A stretch of DNA of 64,000 bases from Lutjanus erythropterus. Lineage: Eukaryota; Chordata; Actinopteri; Lutjaniformes; Lutjanidae. The stretch covers positions 16,574,932 to 16,638,931 of the forward strand of contig CM034613.1 of NCBI GenBank assembly GCA_020091685.1, given 5' to 3'. The notes below the pieces were generated by a model, which worked only from the letters and a program-made list of their open reading frames with translations, was not told the origin of the DNA and ran no database searches. This document shows positions 34,430 through 45,875 of the stretch, piece by piece (position 1 is the first letter of the stretch; each line of letters begins with the position of its first letter). A program made the position numbers and the translations under genes.

Positions 34430-36449
34430 TGTTTTGGACAGGAGGTGATGATTCATATTCAGATATTTCAGTCTTCAGCTCTACCATCATCAGCGCACAG
34501 CGGAAAGGAACAGACACCACACCTACAAACACAATCAACCGGTCGTTTACAACTGGGGGAACACGTGCAAACAAAAACCCACGCCACGTTTCTCTCAGCT
34601 CCCCTGGATGACAACTGGTCATGAATACAAACAATTTCATTAACGGCAAATGAAATTCAGCGGGAACATAAACAGCGTGTGCACTCCCCTCGCCAATCTC
34701 CATCCACATGCAATTTCTACTTGTTTGTTCTTGACCACATATGACTAATCAGTAAACAGGAGACTTGTGCACATTTCATTTCCTCTCCTCCGCCGATTCG
34801 AGGCCCTTAATGCTCTGGTTAGGCGGTGTGACGCCGGCAGCAGAGGAGAACATTGTGTTAACGGTTGTGGAGAGGTGTAGTGGCGGCCTATAATTGTAGA
34901 TTCCAGAGATGTTCTCCGCCCGGGCTACAGAAACAGAACATCAAGTTTCCGTGAAGCTGAAAAAAAACATCTAAAGATGCACGACGAACACCACGTAGTC
35001 ACACAGCCGGCAGCACGCACACACACACGCGGCTTCAGTCTACACTGCAGGCAAACGCACACACAGACGTGCAAACACACGTGAAACACATGTGACGCTC
35101 ATTTAAATGCATGTGTGGAGAAATAAAGGCAGACGTGTGTGTGGTTTCCACATCATTTAAATTTGGCAAATGTCACTTGAGTTTCGAGAAAACAAATCCT
35201 GGCAAACATGGCGGCTGGTAAAGCTTAGCTGCTGAATCCAAACGCACGTTTACTTTCTTTGGCAACTCCTGAAAGTTGATGGAAGTTTGGCCTCAACACT
35301 GATTAAATACAACCAGACAGCATGTCGCTCTGATCGGTATTTAACTGTCCTGTACATTCCTGGACGATATGGACAGAATCCAATATCACAATATGTTTGA
35401 TCAAATATCTTGACAAATGATATTGATGCTCTCACAAATTATTATCACGAGATATGTCATAAATAATCATCAGTAATGGAAATATTGTGATGAAGTTGTT
35501 AAAGACAAATAACAGAACAGCTACAACAGTCTGTTAAGTAGAGCTGTAACTAACAATTAATGTCATTACCGATTCATCTGTAGATAATCTGTAGACCACT
35601 TTACTGTAATTCAGTCTTTAAAACCAGGAAAAGAATATCACAATATAACAAAACCAAAATGTAAGACTCTGTAAGCAGAGTCAGCGCTGGTTCATTCTCC
35701 CTGCCTGACAGCGTTTGATCCTCAGCTGATCAGGTGTTAATTCAGTGTTAATTCCTGCAGTTGCCTCTGAGTTTACGCAGTTCTCTCCACCCCTGCAGCT
35801 GCAGGATGTCTTCAGCGAGGCCAAATAAAGAACGCGCCTCCATCTCATCTGAACAGTATCTGCAGTGTAAGACCTGGGATCACTCTTTTATCAGTCCGTG
35901 TTTGTTTTATTTGACCGTGGATATAAGGGCAGTTAAATCTAATTACTGCTCTTTCTGCTGAAGTCAGTGAGATCTTTTAAAACAACTTTCGTGTAAGCCA
36001 CTGAAAAGATTCTGGTGAGATAAAGATCTCGGTTTGATGCCTAAAGGATTTTTTTTTCAATCTGTGTCTAAAGCAGTGGTTTTCAGACTCAGGTTCAGGG
36101 ACCAACAGGGGTCTTGGAGGCAGGCTGTAGGGGGTTTCCAGCAAAAAATAACACAGAATATTTTAACTTGTGATAACACTTTTTGGAAGTTGGAACAAGG
36201 GAAGAAATAGCAGAGTTCCTACACGTTTTCTGAAATAAAATTCAAGCACTTTTCCAGCATTTTAAAGGTGCATTTTCAAGCTTTTCCAGCACCTTACAGC
36301 TGTGGTAAAATACATATTTATATATATATTCATGCTTAAAACGTATAAAGCAGATGTTACTGTGCTATAAACAGCCAAAAACTTCATGACAGAATTAAAG
36401 GAAAACAAAGTTTCATCTTCCAAAATCTTTTGAAAAAAGACTTAGACTT
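34430..36449. other. non-coding stretch
   Basis: No supported gene. About 34785-34940 is non-repetitive and moderately GC-rich, and is listed as a regulatory candidate in the findings. About 35361-35480 (CGATATGG, ATCACAATATG, TATCACGAGATATG) resembles the interior of the GGGCTGGG element at 54813. 35540-35600 starts AGAGCTGTAACTAACAATTA, a left end of the AGAGCTGCAAC family. 36073-36110 (GCAGTGGTTTTCAGACTC) resembles a hAT-like terminus. Confidence 0.35.
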
Positions 36450-36764
36450 AGAGCTGCAACAATTAATCAATTAATCAGTTATTAATCAATTACTAAATTA
36501 ATGCCAACTATTTTGATAACTGTTTAGAGGGTGTGTGTAATTTTTTTTAAAGAAAAAAAGTCAAAATTCTCTGATTGCAGCTTCTTAAATGTGAATATTT
36601 TGTGGTTTCTTTCCTTCTCCCTGACAATAAACTGAAAATCTTTGAGTTGTGGACAAAACAAGACATTTGAGAACATAATTTCAGGCTTTTCCACCATTTT
36701 CTGACATTCTTTTGACCAAAAAACTAATCAGTTAATCAAGAAATTACTCTTTAGATGCAGCACT
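36450..36764. mobile_element. 315-bp AGAGCTGCAAC inverted-repeat element, best copy
   Basis: The left end AGAGCTGCAACAATTAATCA and the right end, read on the other strand (AGTGCTGCATCTAAAGAGTA), are imperfect inverted repeats. The interior holds CCAACTATTTTGATAACTG, TTCTCTGATTGCAGCTTCTT and GACAATAAACTGAAAATCTT, the standard order of a repeat abundant in percomorph fish. Fragments of the family occur at 6.5, 19.5, 27.2, 27.5, 35.5 and 46.9 kb. Confidence 0.65.
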
Positions 36765-38954
36765 AAAACAGCCAAAATGCATGATGCATGATGAGAACAG
36801 AGAAAATGACTTCAAATATCAATAAATTATTGAAATATTATTTTCCATCATTCAGCTATCGATACAATTAGCTAATTGTTTTGCACTACAAGGCACTTTT
36901 AAGGCAAGACTTCAGTTTAATCCCAAGAAAACTGTTTCCAGTCAGACAAAACACATGTGCCTACACGTAACACACCCTGTGCCCCACTGTGATTTGGTCA
37001 ATTTAACGCTGAGGACCCTGCGAAGCTCAGGAAGCTGTTAGCCGTACCTCGGAGGCCCGGCCGGTTACGGTGCTGCTGACGCCGAGGTGACGTGGAGGTG
37101 AGGCAGCACTCTAAAGGTTAACGACCGTTCTCAGACCAATAATGGCAGCGGTGAGCAAACATCACTGCTCCTTCATTCGATCTGCACTGATGAGTTACAT
37201 AAGGCGGGTCGATGGACTGTTTGTTCTCTCTCTCAATCGCCATATAGAAGATTTCACTGATCTCGTCTGTGGAAAGTGTTCATGGAGGTGGGGGGGGGCG
37301 GTGTGAATTTGGTTCATATTTGCATGTAGATGGCCGGAGGCGGTGTGTGTTTTTGTGTGTGAGGGGAACAGTAGGGTGTTAATCTAAAACTCAGTCCACG
37401 TGTCCAGATTGGAAAATGTTCTGTAGCTGTTTGTCTGAGATGAAATTCTTGACTCTTTGTCAATTTGGCTTCCTGATCACATTGAACAAAGCTGCAGAGA
37501 ACGTGGACCCTGGTCGATGTGTGAGGATTAGGTAACTGAAGTGAAGGCTGTGTGTGTGTCTCTGTGTGTGTCTGTGTGTGTGTGTTTAGCCTATAGTTTG
37601 CCTCCAGGCAGTCAGAGTTGAGCAATCGGCATGAAGTTGAAAGACGGCCCCACTGCTCCTGTGAGCCTCAGGTTTTTGTTTTTTTTTGTTTCTAATTTGA
37701 AACACTGCAGAAAATTCTCGAAAGCCACATGTCGCAGGATCCGTTGGCTACAGATACACATAAAAACAGTTCAATTTGCTTTTTCACATCTGACTTGATC
37801 CTAAAAACTAACTCTAAGAAGTCAGGTTACTGCTGACATAAACTCAAAACCTGTGACTTCTCTGACCTTCAACCATCAGACTTTTTTTTTTTTTTTTTAC
37901 AGGTTTGGTCAGAATTTCTGTTGGTCATAATAACACTTTTACTGTTGTCTAAATAAGTTTTAAGAGGCTTAAGGGTCAGAGCGGCAGATTAAACTACCTG
38001 TAGCTCATTAACATGAATTAACAGAAAATTAAAATTAAGATCTCTGGTCTGTCTACACGCTGTACTAATTAACCTCAATCAAAAATACATAGCTTTTTAA
38101 TTAAGTGTTCCAGTGGACCAACAGTATCTTTGCACATCTTTTTCACATGCTTGTTTTCAAAGCTTTTAGCAGCTAGTTTCTGCAGGTCGTACTACACTAC
38201 ACTGAACATCGTGTCAGCAGATGCTCTGGATATTTGTGTGCAGACGCTCTCAGCATCTCGTAAACAACCTGAGCAGGAGAAGCACTGAAACGCTGGACGT
38301 GAAGTTTTTGAAATCCCAAATAAATTGTTGATATTCCAGTGATGTGCAAGTGCAGTTTTGTTTACGGTCCTGTGTCTAATGTCAAGCTGCAACAGCCCAC
38401 TGGGTATTTTGGTTCACAAGCTCACAAGCTAACAGCTAACACCACCTTTCATATAACTGCCGTATCTGTGGCTAAAGCTGTTAGCTAAGGTTCACGTTAC
38501 AACAATGATGTTTTGCTGCTGTTGGTAAGGCTTATTGTTAGGCAAACTCACATTAGGTGTCTAAAATTAGCACCGTCAGCTCTTGTTTCTGCCATCTTTT
38601 TGTCACTGTTGATCATCTTCTTCTCCTCTGGGAATACACAGCCGCATTGCATTGTGGTATACAAGAGAAATTTGAGGGTACATCACAGCTAAAGCGTGTG
38701 CAGAGTGCCAGTTAGCTAAAGTTAGCAGTACATATATGATTAGTGGGCATTACAACTTTCGAGTTCACTTGAAAAAAAACATTAAAATTCTGATGATGAG
38801 ATATTTATCGAGGTCTGTACCAAACAAACATGTTTTCTGTCATCTGACAAACAAGATTTTCATGCAAGATTGTCTCACACATTTTTCCTGTGTCTAAAAA
38901 TTGTGATTTGGTTCTGCAGTTTGGATATTGCACTTGCCCATATTGTGATTTTAT
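36765..38954. other. non-coding stretch
   Basis: No supported gene. G-run GGTGGGGGGGGGCGG near 37290, (TG)n near 37549-37585, poly(T) at 37881-37900. No open frame carries a recognisable domain. Confidence 0.4.
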
Positions 38955-38995
38955 TGCATTCATTCATTCATTCACTCTCCGTAACCACTTATTCT
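38955..38995 (-). mobile_element. LINE 3' tail, minus orientation
   Basis: CATTCATTCATTCATTCACT, then CTCCGTAACCACTTATTCT, is the reverse complement of the tetranucleotide-repeat tail that closes L2-like fish LINEs. Only the last ~40 bp are present. Confidence 0.45.
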
Positions 38996-39059
38996 TGACT
39001 GCAATTAATTGTGCATCCCTGGTCATGAATTTTAGGTAGTGATCTCACTGAAAGGAGCC

Positions 39060-39325
39060 AGTTAAGGTGGTCCAGGCATCTGATCAGGAAGCCTCCCGGA
39101 CGCTTCCCTTTGGAGGTTTTTCCAGACACATCCAATTGGGCGATTCTGAGGTAGATCCAAAACTGTCTGGAATCATTATATATCTCATCTGGCCTGGGAA
39201 CGCCTCGGGATCCCCGAGAAGAAGCTGGAAACCATTGCTGGGGGAAGAGGGATGTCTGGAATACCTTTCTTAGCATGCTGCCTCCACGACCCAACCCCGA
39301 ATAAGCGAAAGAAAATAAATAGAAG
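39060..39325 (+). pseudogene. 5'-truncated L2-like LINE: end of the reverse-transcriptase ORF and 3' tail
   Basis: The + strand reads a decayed reverse-transcriptase C-terminus: EASRTLPFGGFSRHIQLG, then LIWPGNASGSPRRSWKPLL and GEEGCLEYLS. It resembles the usual basic block, tryptophan-containing helix and EREVW-type ending of L2-clade elements. It finishes in the CTGCCTCCACGACCCAACCC / GAATAAGCGAAAGAAAATAA tail motif. Frameshifts and substitutions show it is dead. Confidence 0.65.
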
Positions 39326-39330
39326 ATAGA

Positions 39331-41561
39331 CAAATTTAAGTAACTCTTAATCAGAATCAGAAATACTTTAATACTTCAAACCACTCTATTTCCTGTGGTT
39401 TGTTCCAGACAAATGATTGAACAGTTTTGAATAAAATAATCAAGCAGCACCTGTCTTTGCCTCCTGTGTCACTATTTTCCCAAAGGGGTGCCAGGAAGTT
39501 ATTCAAGAACAGTCGTCTGGTCTAAAATGGCTTAATTGGTCACAATTCAAACAGTCTGGTCAGATCAAGGCTGGGTGGGAAAAAAGGGATTTCACGGCAG
39601 CTCCTCTGAGAATAACTTGACCCCCTCTGCGGGAGCCTTAAACTAGATCCTCGCCCTGTTGTCACCGTCAGCGCTTCAGCCGACGCCGAGATCAACTCTG
39701 ACCTCCTCTCATCCCCTGAGCTTCCTCCACCTGATCCATCCGACCTCGGCTCAGTTTGGGATGCAACACACACACACTGAAACCACACACAGCCAAATAA
39801 ACAAACAATAATACAGCCAGACAGAAGTACACACACAAACACACACATACACGGCCTCCATGTGAGAAGTGGCTCGTTAGTAGACAGTAATCAGCTTAGT
39901 GCTCTCCAACGCCCACGGGTGCTAAGCTCTTTACAGACAAACCCAGTTAGAGAAGTAGCAGCTGAGCGATGCCACGGCCCCGAACCCAACGAAACACACA
40001 CACACACAGTCAGACACACACAGATCATGGTGGAGACATGGGGAGAAACACTGCGGCGGTGTTGACATCAAGACAATCACCTGAGGGAGAAATTTATATG
40101 TGAGACGGAGACAGACGGAGCAAAAAAAAAAAAAAAAAAGAGGCCAGGAAACAAACACGGAGTGAGAAGAACGCAGAAAAAACAGTTTTCCTGGAGGAGT
40201 GTGTGAGCAAGGAGGAGAAAAAAAAGTGAACAAATAAGGAGGAGTGTGTGTGAAAGGAGGGAAACACTCCCCTCCGCCCTCCTCCCCCTCCTCCTCCTCT
40301 GCCTGCAGTGCCCTCAGTAACCCCAGTGGGTTGGTGGGTGGCTGTTCTTTTTAGGCAGCGCCCAACGCTCTCCGGGCCCGGCATACATCCCATACCACAG
40401 CACACAATCAGCGCTCTGTAGCCAGGATCATGCTCATACAGGGAGGTGGCACGCTGCCAAAGTAACACACTCAGAGGTATGTATGTATACAGACACACAC
40501 ACACACACGATACAGTAATACAGTAAAGGAAGTCTAGGTCAATGCAGCTTGAAAAAACCTCAAAGAAGTGCGGGTAGAAAAAAGATGTAAGATGCCAATC
40601 AATCACGGCCTGATGTGTTACACTAATTTCCACAATCTGGCAACTGGCACAGATCCCACGGAGGATAGAGGGGACACGTCCAAACTGGCAACTTTGAGTT
40701 CGACTAATATTAAGGTGCAGCTCTAGTATAGTGTGACTGTGTTTACTGTGGCCTGTTCCACAAAATTAGTGAAAACATCTTTTTGGGCTGATAGTCGACG
40801 ATTCAAATCGTCAGTCGGAGCCATAGTCGACTGAATTTCTTCCAGTCAAAAGTTCCTTTTTTTCTTTGCCAGTGTGCCTTACAGTTACAGGACAAAACAG
40901 ATAGAAAACATACACAAATGCACAGGGATAATATTTAAATTAAAGGGAATCACATGTGCCGTCAGTTGACTGATGAGAGAAGGTGAAAGGAGTGGTTGGG
41001 AAACAAGTCTCTTGTTTTTTTAATCTTCATTCATTGAACACAGAGCAGTGTAAACTTTACAAATCACGTCTCTAAATCACAAAACTAACCGTGATGGAAG
41101 AGGGGGAAGGTGATAGAAACGCACAGCGGCGTGACGTGCTGTCAGCCATCCCATTCGGGCGCATGCGGCACACCTGCGGCGCGCTAAGAGCAGGTGATGC
41201 TCGTTTGTGCTTGTTTTTGCCACCGACAGGCTCAGATTGTTATTGTGAGTGTCTGACAACATTATGGAAAGGATCGCAGCAGTGAAAGACCTTATTTTTA
41301 AGAGTAAGTAGTGTTTTGTTCAACCAGAAGCAGCTGTTAAATTGCTCTCGCGTCATCAGCTTCATTTAAACTTTACAGAAACTAAATAAAACTCACCAAA
41401 AACGTCTTGGTTCTTGGTTTCTTGCCAAACTTTATATCTATATCACTCCCATATCTGTCTAAGCTCGATCCATGTTACGGTTAGCTTAGCTTCACATAAA
41501 GACTGGAAACGGGGAAACAGCTAGTCTGGCTCTGTCCAAGGATAAAATATCAGCCTCCCAT
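39331..41561. other. non-coding stretch
   Basis: No supported gene. (AC)n runs near 39830-39850, 39998-40022 and 40494-40508; poly(A) at 40122-40139; a CTCC-rich tract at 40268-40300. A 179-codon minus-strand frame (40094-40633) crosses these tracts and reads as low-complexity hydrophobic runs, so it is not called. About 40680-40850 (TTCGACTAATATTAAGG, GTCAGTCGGAGCC, ATAGTCGACTG) looks like a decayed inverted-repeat element. Confidence 0.35.
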
Positions 41562-41892
41562 CAGTGGTTCCCAAACTTTTTCTGGCAGCCCCTCTCTTCA
41601 GAAGCTGAAAAAGTTCACATCCTCCATCACACAATTATTATTAATCACAGTAACAATAACTAGGGAAGCAACCAATAAAAAAAGGATTTAAAAAAGGATT
41701 CAAGCTGAATTTTAGTGAAGTTAAGGTCAACATAATAGCATCAGCAAACTCTTGTTTCTTTTTTTCCCCCGACATAAATCATAGTCATTTAACTTTGTTT
41801 CACTCTTTATTTCTCCTCTGGTCATCCGTGCCCCACCTGCAGTGGCTCTATGCCCCCCAAGAGGGGCCCACCTCCCAGTTTGGGAACCACTG
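41562..41892. mobile_element. 331-bp hAT-like inverted-repeat element (CAGTGGTTCCCAAAC ends)
   Basis: The left end CAGTGGTTCCCAAACTTTTT and the right end, read on the other strand (CAGTGGTTCCCAAACTGGGA), match for 15 bases. The interior GCTGAATTTTAGTGAAGTTA and ATAGCATCAGCAAACTCTTG match the shorter copy at 20527-20724. No transposase. Confidence 0.75.
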
Positions 41893-42038
41893 CTCTAAAT
41901 AATGTTACATCTCATTTGCTTAAAGCTGCTACAAGTAACGCTGAAGAAAACTAGTTCATTTCTGAGTCTCATTCCTGCATCGTCAAGTATGACATTTGGG
42001 TCAGTGACTCGACCGACACCACAACCCGAAGCGCTGTT

Positions 42039-42350
42039 GTTTCTTTTTTTTTTTTTTTTTTTATTTAATCTTTATTTAACCAGGAGAGTCCCACTGAGAT
42101 TAAGAATCTCTTTTTTCAAGGAGACCCGGCCAAGACATTCAGCCACAAAAACACAGTTAGAGACAGGAAAAACAAAGGAAGCCAAAGTACAATAAACAAG
42201 CACTGAGAACTCACATTTCAAAAAATAGAAACTGCTTCAAATTCTTTAGTTTTGGAATTAAAAGCATTTAAGACGATAAGTTCTTTGAGTTTCAAGTAAT
42301 TCTGCAATGTATTCCATGTGGAAGATGCAGACTTTGACCTGACCTGAGAC
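42039..42350 (-). mobile_element. candidate non-LTR retroelement 3' tail
   Basis: Poly(T) at 42039-42062 is followed by TTTATTTAACCAGGAGAGTC, then CCACTGAGATTAAGAATCTC and CAAGGAGACCCGGCC. Read from the minus strand this is a poly(A)-terminated sequence. The TTTATTTAACCAGG motif is a familiar dispersed fish repeat. The clade is not certain and no coding part was recognised. Confidence 0.45.
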
Positions 42351-44019
42351 TCAATAATCAGCTAACTTTCTCCAGAGTTGCTTGTAGCAGCTTTGACCTA
42401 TAAAAAACAACATGTGAAAACAAGTTGTGGTTTTACGGAGAATTATGTCCGGGGCTATTTCTCTTGAATGAACTTGTGAGCACCGCTTCAAAGCGACACA
42501 AAAGCACCGACACATGAACGAGCTGACGAAGCAATAAATCAGCTATTCAAACTATGACATTTACACAGATGCGACCACACAGAGTTTGAATTATGCAGTG
42601 AAGTAATGAGAGTGTTTCATTTACATGTTCACACAGACAGGTGCCTCACCTTAAACTGGGTGCAGAGCGCGCCGATTAAATAAACAAGCTGTTTGGCAGT
42701 GATTTATTAATGCAGTTATCTTTGCTGTGATATGACTAAATTAAATCGCCGACTTTTTAACGGATGGCATCAGTTCGAGGTGCATTCATCCACTCACTCT
42801 TGGCTCACGCACCCCACCGAAAACTCCTTAAATCTGTGGAACATGATTATGAGAAAGAAAAGCTAAAGTCTGGTGTGAAAATAAACAAACACACACACAC
42901 ACACACACAAAAAAAAACGCACCGAGAGGAAGAGAAAAGACAGGAAGAGGCGAAGAAGAAAGAGAGGTTTGGAGAGGCACGGCGGGGCAGAGGGGCTTTG
43001 TTCAAAACAGAATGAGCAAAATCAGTATTGACAAAAGAGACAGGAGGCAAGTGTGTGTGTGTGTGTGAGTGCAGTCGATGCAGACTGGAGCCAGGTTCAT
43101 GAAGGTTACTTTGGCCATTAGCTGAGGAGCTTTTGGCTGATCCCTGCTTCCTGAGAGGTGATTGGCTTGGATGATCTGTCTCAGCCTTTCCTATTTGGAG
43201 CAACACAACATCGACGCTCGTACATGTGTGCACAGGCTTTGTGATGTACACCTGTTTTTGAGACAAATCAAACACTCTAATTCAAATTTTTTTTGCTTCA
43301 GAATTATTCTCTAAGGATTTAAACATATGTAATTTATGAAATGTTTTGGTTTGCTTTTCTTTTTTTAATTTCTAAACTTGCTCTGTGCCAGAAACACCAT
43401 TTTCCCAGACAAGAATTCGCAACAAACAATTAAAAAATGTGTAACTCCTGAAAACTGTGTAAAACTGTGTTATTATAATCATCTTTGTCTCTTAAAATAT
43501 AGCCCATTTTAATTGGCCATCAGATAAAAACATGATTTAATCAGGGATAAAAATGTTTAGCAAACTACTACTGCCATTTTTGATAAATTCATTGAATAAT
43601 ATTGATTAGCATTATGAGAACTATTGACAACTTTAAATATAAAATGGCTGCTCACTACAATTTTACTGCGAAATGAAAAACATTTTGTCAACTCCGTAAG
43701 ACGTCAGCTCGGTCAGATAGTCCATCTTACAGAGTTAACATCTATGCTGACGGAGACGACGAAACTCTCAGTCCTCTTTAATGACTGAATGTTTGAAATG
43801 AGGAGTTTTTCAATTTAATAGAATAAACGAATAAATAAATAAAATAAGTCGGTGCCCACTTGCGCCACCCAGTCAAAAATGTCCGGACACACCCCTGTAT
43901 GTGAAGTTTTTTGTCTTATATTCATTAAATATATGATCATGATGATTTATAAAAGTTTGCATCTGCACAAAAAATTCACGGCACATTTTATTTGTCTTCT
44001 TTGTGTTTCAAGTCCAGTC
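42351..44019. other. non-coding stretch
   Basis: No supported gene. (AC)n at 42887-42909 and (TG)n at 43050-43068 flank an A/G-rich patch that yields Lys/Glu-rich frames by composition alone. Confidence 0.4.
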
Positions 44020-44205
44020 CCCGGCCGCAAAAAATGCTGTTTAAAAAAAAAAAATCACTAGGAGGTTGGCTCATTACAAGGTATTCTAGCCAAGAGTTTG
44101 ACCTTTTAAAATATATTTTCCCGGCATAATTGAAGTTAATCAATCATAATCAAACCCCTTGAAAATAGGGTTTTGTCCCAGTTCTGAAGAATGAGTGTGT
44201 GACTA
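44020..44205 (+). repeat. right-half copy of the 14.7-kb repeat
   Basis: Matches 15020-15160: CACTAGGAGGTTGGCTCATT, CCTTTTAAAATATATTTTCC, GGTTTTGTCCCAGTTC and GAATGAGTGTG. The left half of the family is absent here. Confidence 0.5.
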
Positions 44206-44393
44206 AAGAGCTCTGAACTGAAAGCGAGCGTACCCAGGTGTGGCAATCAAACGCTTTTCTGTCACATGCAATGACAAGTTCAATGGCTAAAGTCCTCTCA
44301 CACTAACACACACACACACATTTAGTCTGTCCGGCGGCGCCTCTTTGACTGACCAAGCTGCCAATACAATTCATTCCCCGGCCGCTGTGTTCT

Positions 44394-44422
<29 letters not shown>
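44394..44422. repeat. (TG)n microsatellite
   Basis: About 14 uninterrupted TG repeats. A (CA)n run of about 9 repeats follows at 44562-44580. Confidence 0.9.
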
Positions 44423-44426
<4 letters not shown>

Positions 44427-45714
44427 GTGCGTATGTGGGTGTGTGCCAAATGCATGTGAATAAGGCACTAGTCAGTCAAAACATGACCAGAGTACTGAGC
44501 CATTAGCTGAGGTTTTACTACCTAATTACCATTCGCTCAGCTGGGCAGCTCACCAGAAACTCACACACACACACACACACAAAGAGAAGGAGCACAGCTG
44601 AGCTCCTGTCGAGGAGCCTTTGAGCAAGGCGCTTATGAATATGAATAAATAAACTGAAAAACATGCTAAACTTCTCCCATTAAGGTCCATTTTCTGCATT
44701 TTATAAAGCCAAAGGAGCGTGAACAGATTCCAAAAGCAGCTCTGAACAAAAACCTTATTTACACCTGGTTTCAAAATGTGATCTGAATCCAGACACATTA
44801 TCCAGATAAGAAACGGTCCGATCTTGCCTTTGCGTTTACGCTTGGCATTTTTAACGTACTCTCATTATCCTCACTGAGATCAGATCTCTGTCATCCAGAG
44901 TAATTTTATGTGGCGAAAAAATTCATAAAAACACCAGAAGAAAAAGTAGGTGCTGAACAGAAGCACATATCAAAAAAAAGAAAAAAAAATGAGAGTCACC
45001 ACACTGCATAATGCTCCCATGAACATTATATACCACCATGTGACATCTTGGGTTCTGAAACGTCACATGTATATTAATAAATCAGAGCAAATCAGCCCCA
45101 AACTCCCTCCTTTATTTGCATAAAAACATATTGTGTCAGTTTGTCTTGGTGTGTTGCAGTGCTGGCGTACAAACTACTCTGCGTCTAGCTAAATTCTACC
45201 TTATTAGACAGCCATGATAAATACTCGATTCTGATTGGTCAGTTACAGCTTTCTAAGGTCTGTTACTTCTGTACAACAGACTGATGTTAGGGTTAACAGG
45301 CTGTTGCTATGAAGAACAGACCGTTGCTATGGATGCCATGACCCTGGAAGATCAATAAAATCATTGTAAGTTACTAAAATCATTTTTAAATCAATATTTT
45401 GGGTTAAATAACGGTGTAATAAGCTTCAGGATGATTGCATCTCTCTGTCAGGGTTTATTTCACAATAATGACCTGCTCACTGTACATTATCCCTTCCCTA
45501 ATCACAGCTGTACTGACAACTGCAGCACAAACCGTCTCACACACAGTTATTTCTTACTGCATATCATTCATTTCCCATCAACGCTGCTTTCTTGTTTCAT
45601 GCACTTCTGCAGAATAATGCACTTTTTGCTGCTTTCATGGCACGAAATAGACGCATCATCGGTGATTAGAGGTGTGATGCTTTCAGCCTCCTCATCCTGT
45701 GAACTGACCCTTTA
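44423..45714. other. non-coding stretch
   Basis: No supported gene. About 45210-45330 (GCCATGATAAATACTCGATT, CTGATTGGTCAGTTAC, repeated GTTGCTATG) resembles a dispersed fish repeat but cannot be delimited. Confidence 0.35.
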
Positions 45715-45875
45715 AATCAAAGTCACACAGTAACACAAACTAACCAATGGAGGCAGCTGCTGATTCTGAATCTGCTGCTTCTCCAAACTGGGGGCGTGCC
45801 GACCGCCATCTACTGTCTGTAATACACTAACTAAGGATAAGTACCTCATATAACCCCACTTCAAAAAGTCAGACG
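45715..45875. mobile_element. internally deleted copy of the TTAAAGGGATAGTTC element
   Basis: CAAAGTCACACAGTAACACA (matching the middle of the full element near 23764) is joined directly to CTGCTGCTTCTCCAAACTGG, GCCGACCGCCATCTACTGTC and CTCATATAACCCCACTTCAA (its right end). A large internal section is therefore missing. Confidence 0.55.

Noticed and set aside
40094..40633. 179-codon minus-strand open frame
   Set aside because: It crosses poly(T), CTCC-rich and CA-repeat tracts, and its residues are runs of F, S, L and G produced by composition. No domain, splice or start support.
42764..43275. Lys/Glu-rich + frame and its minus counterpart
   Set aside because: Due to A/G-rich sequence flanked by (AC)n and (TG)n repeats; no domain or splice evidence.
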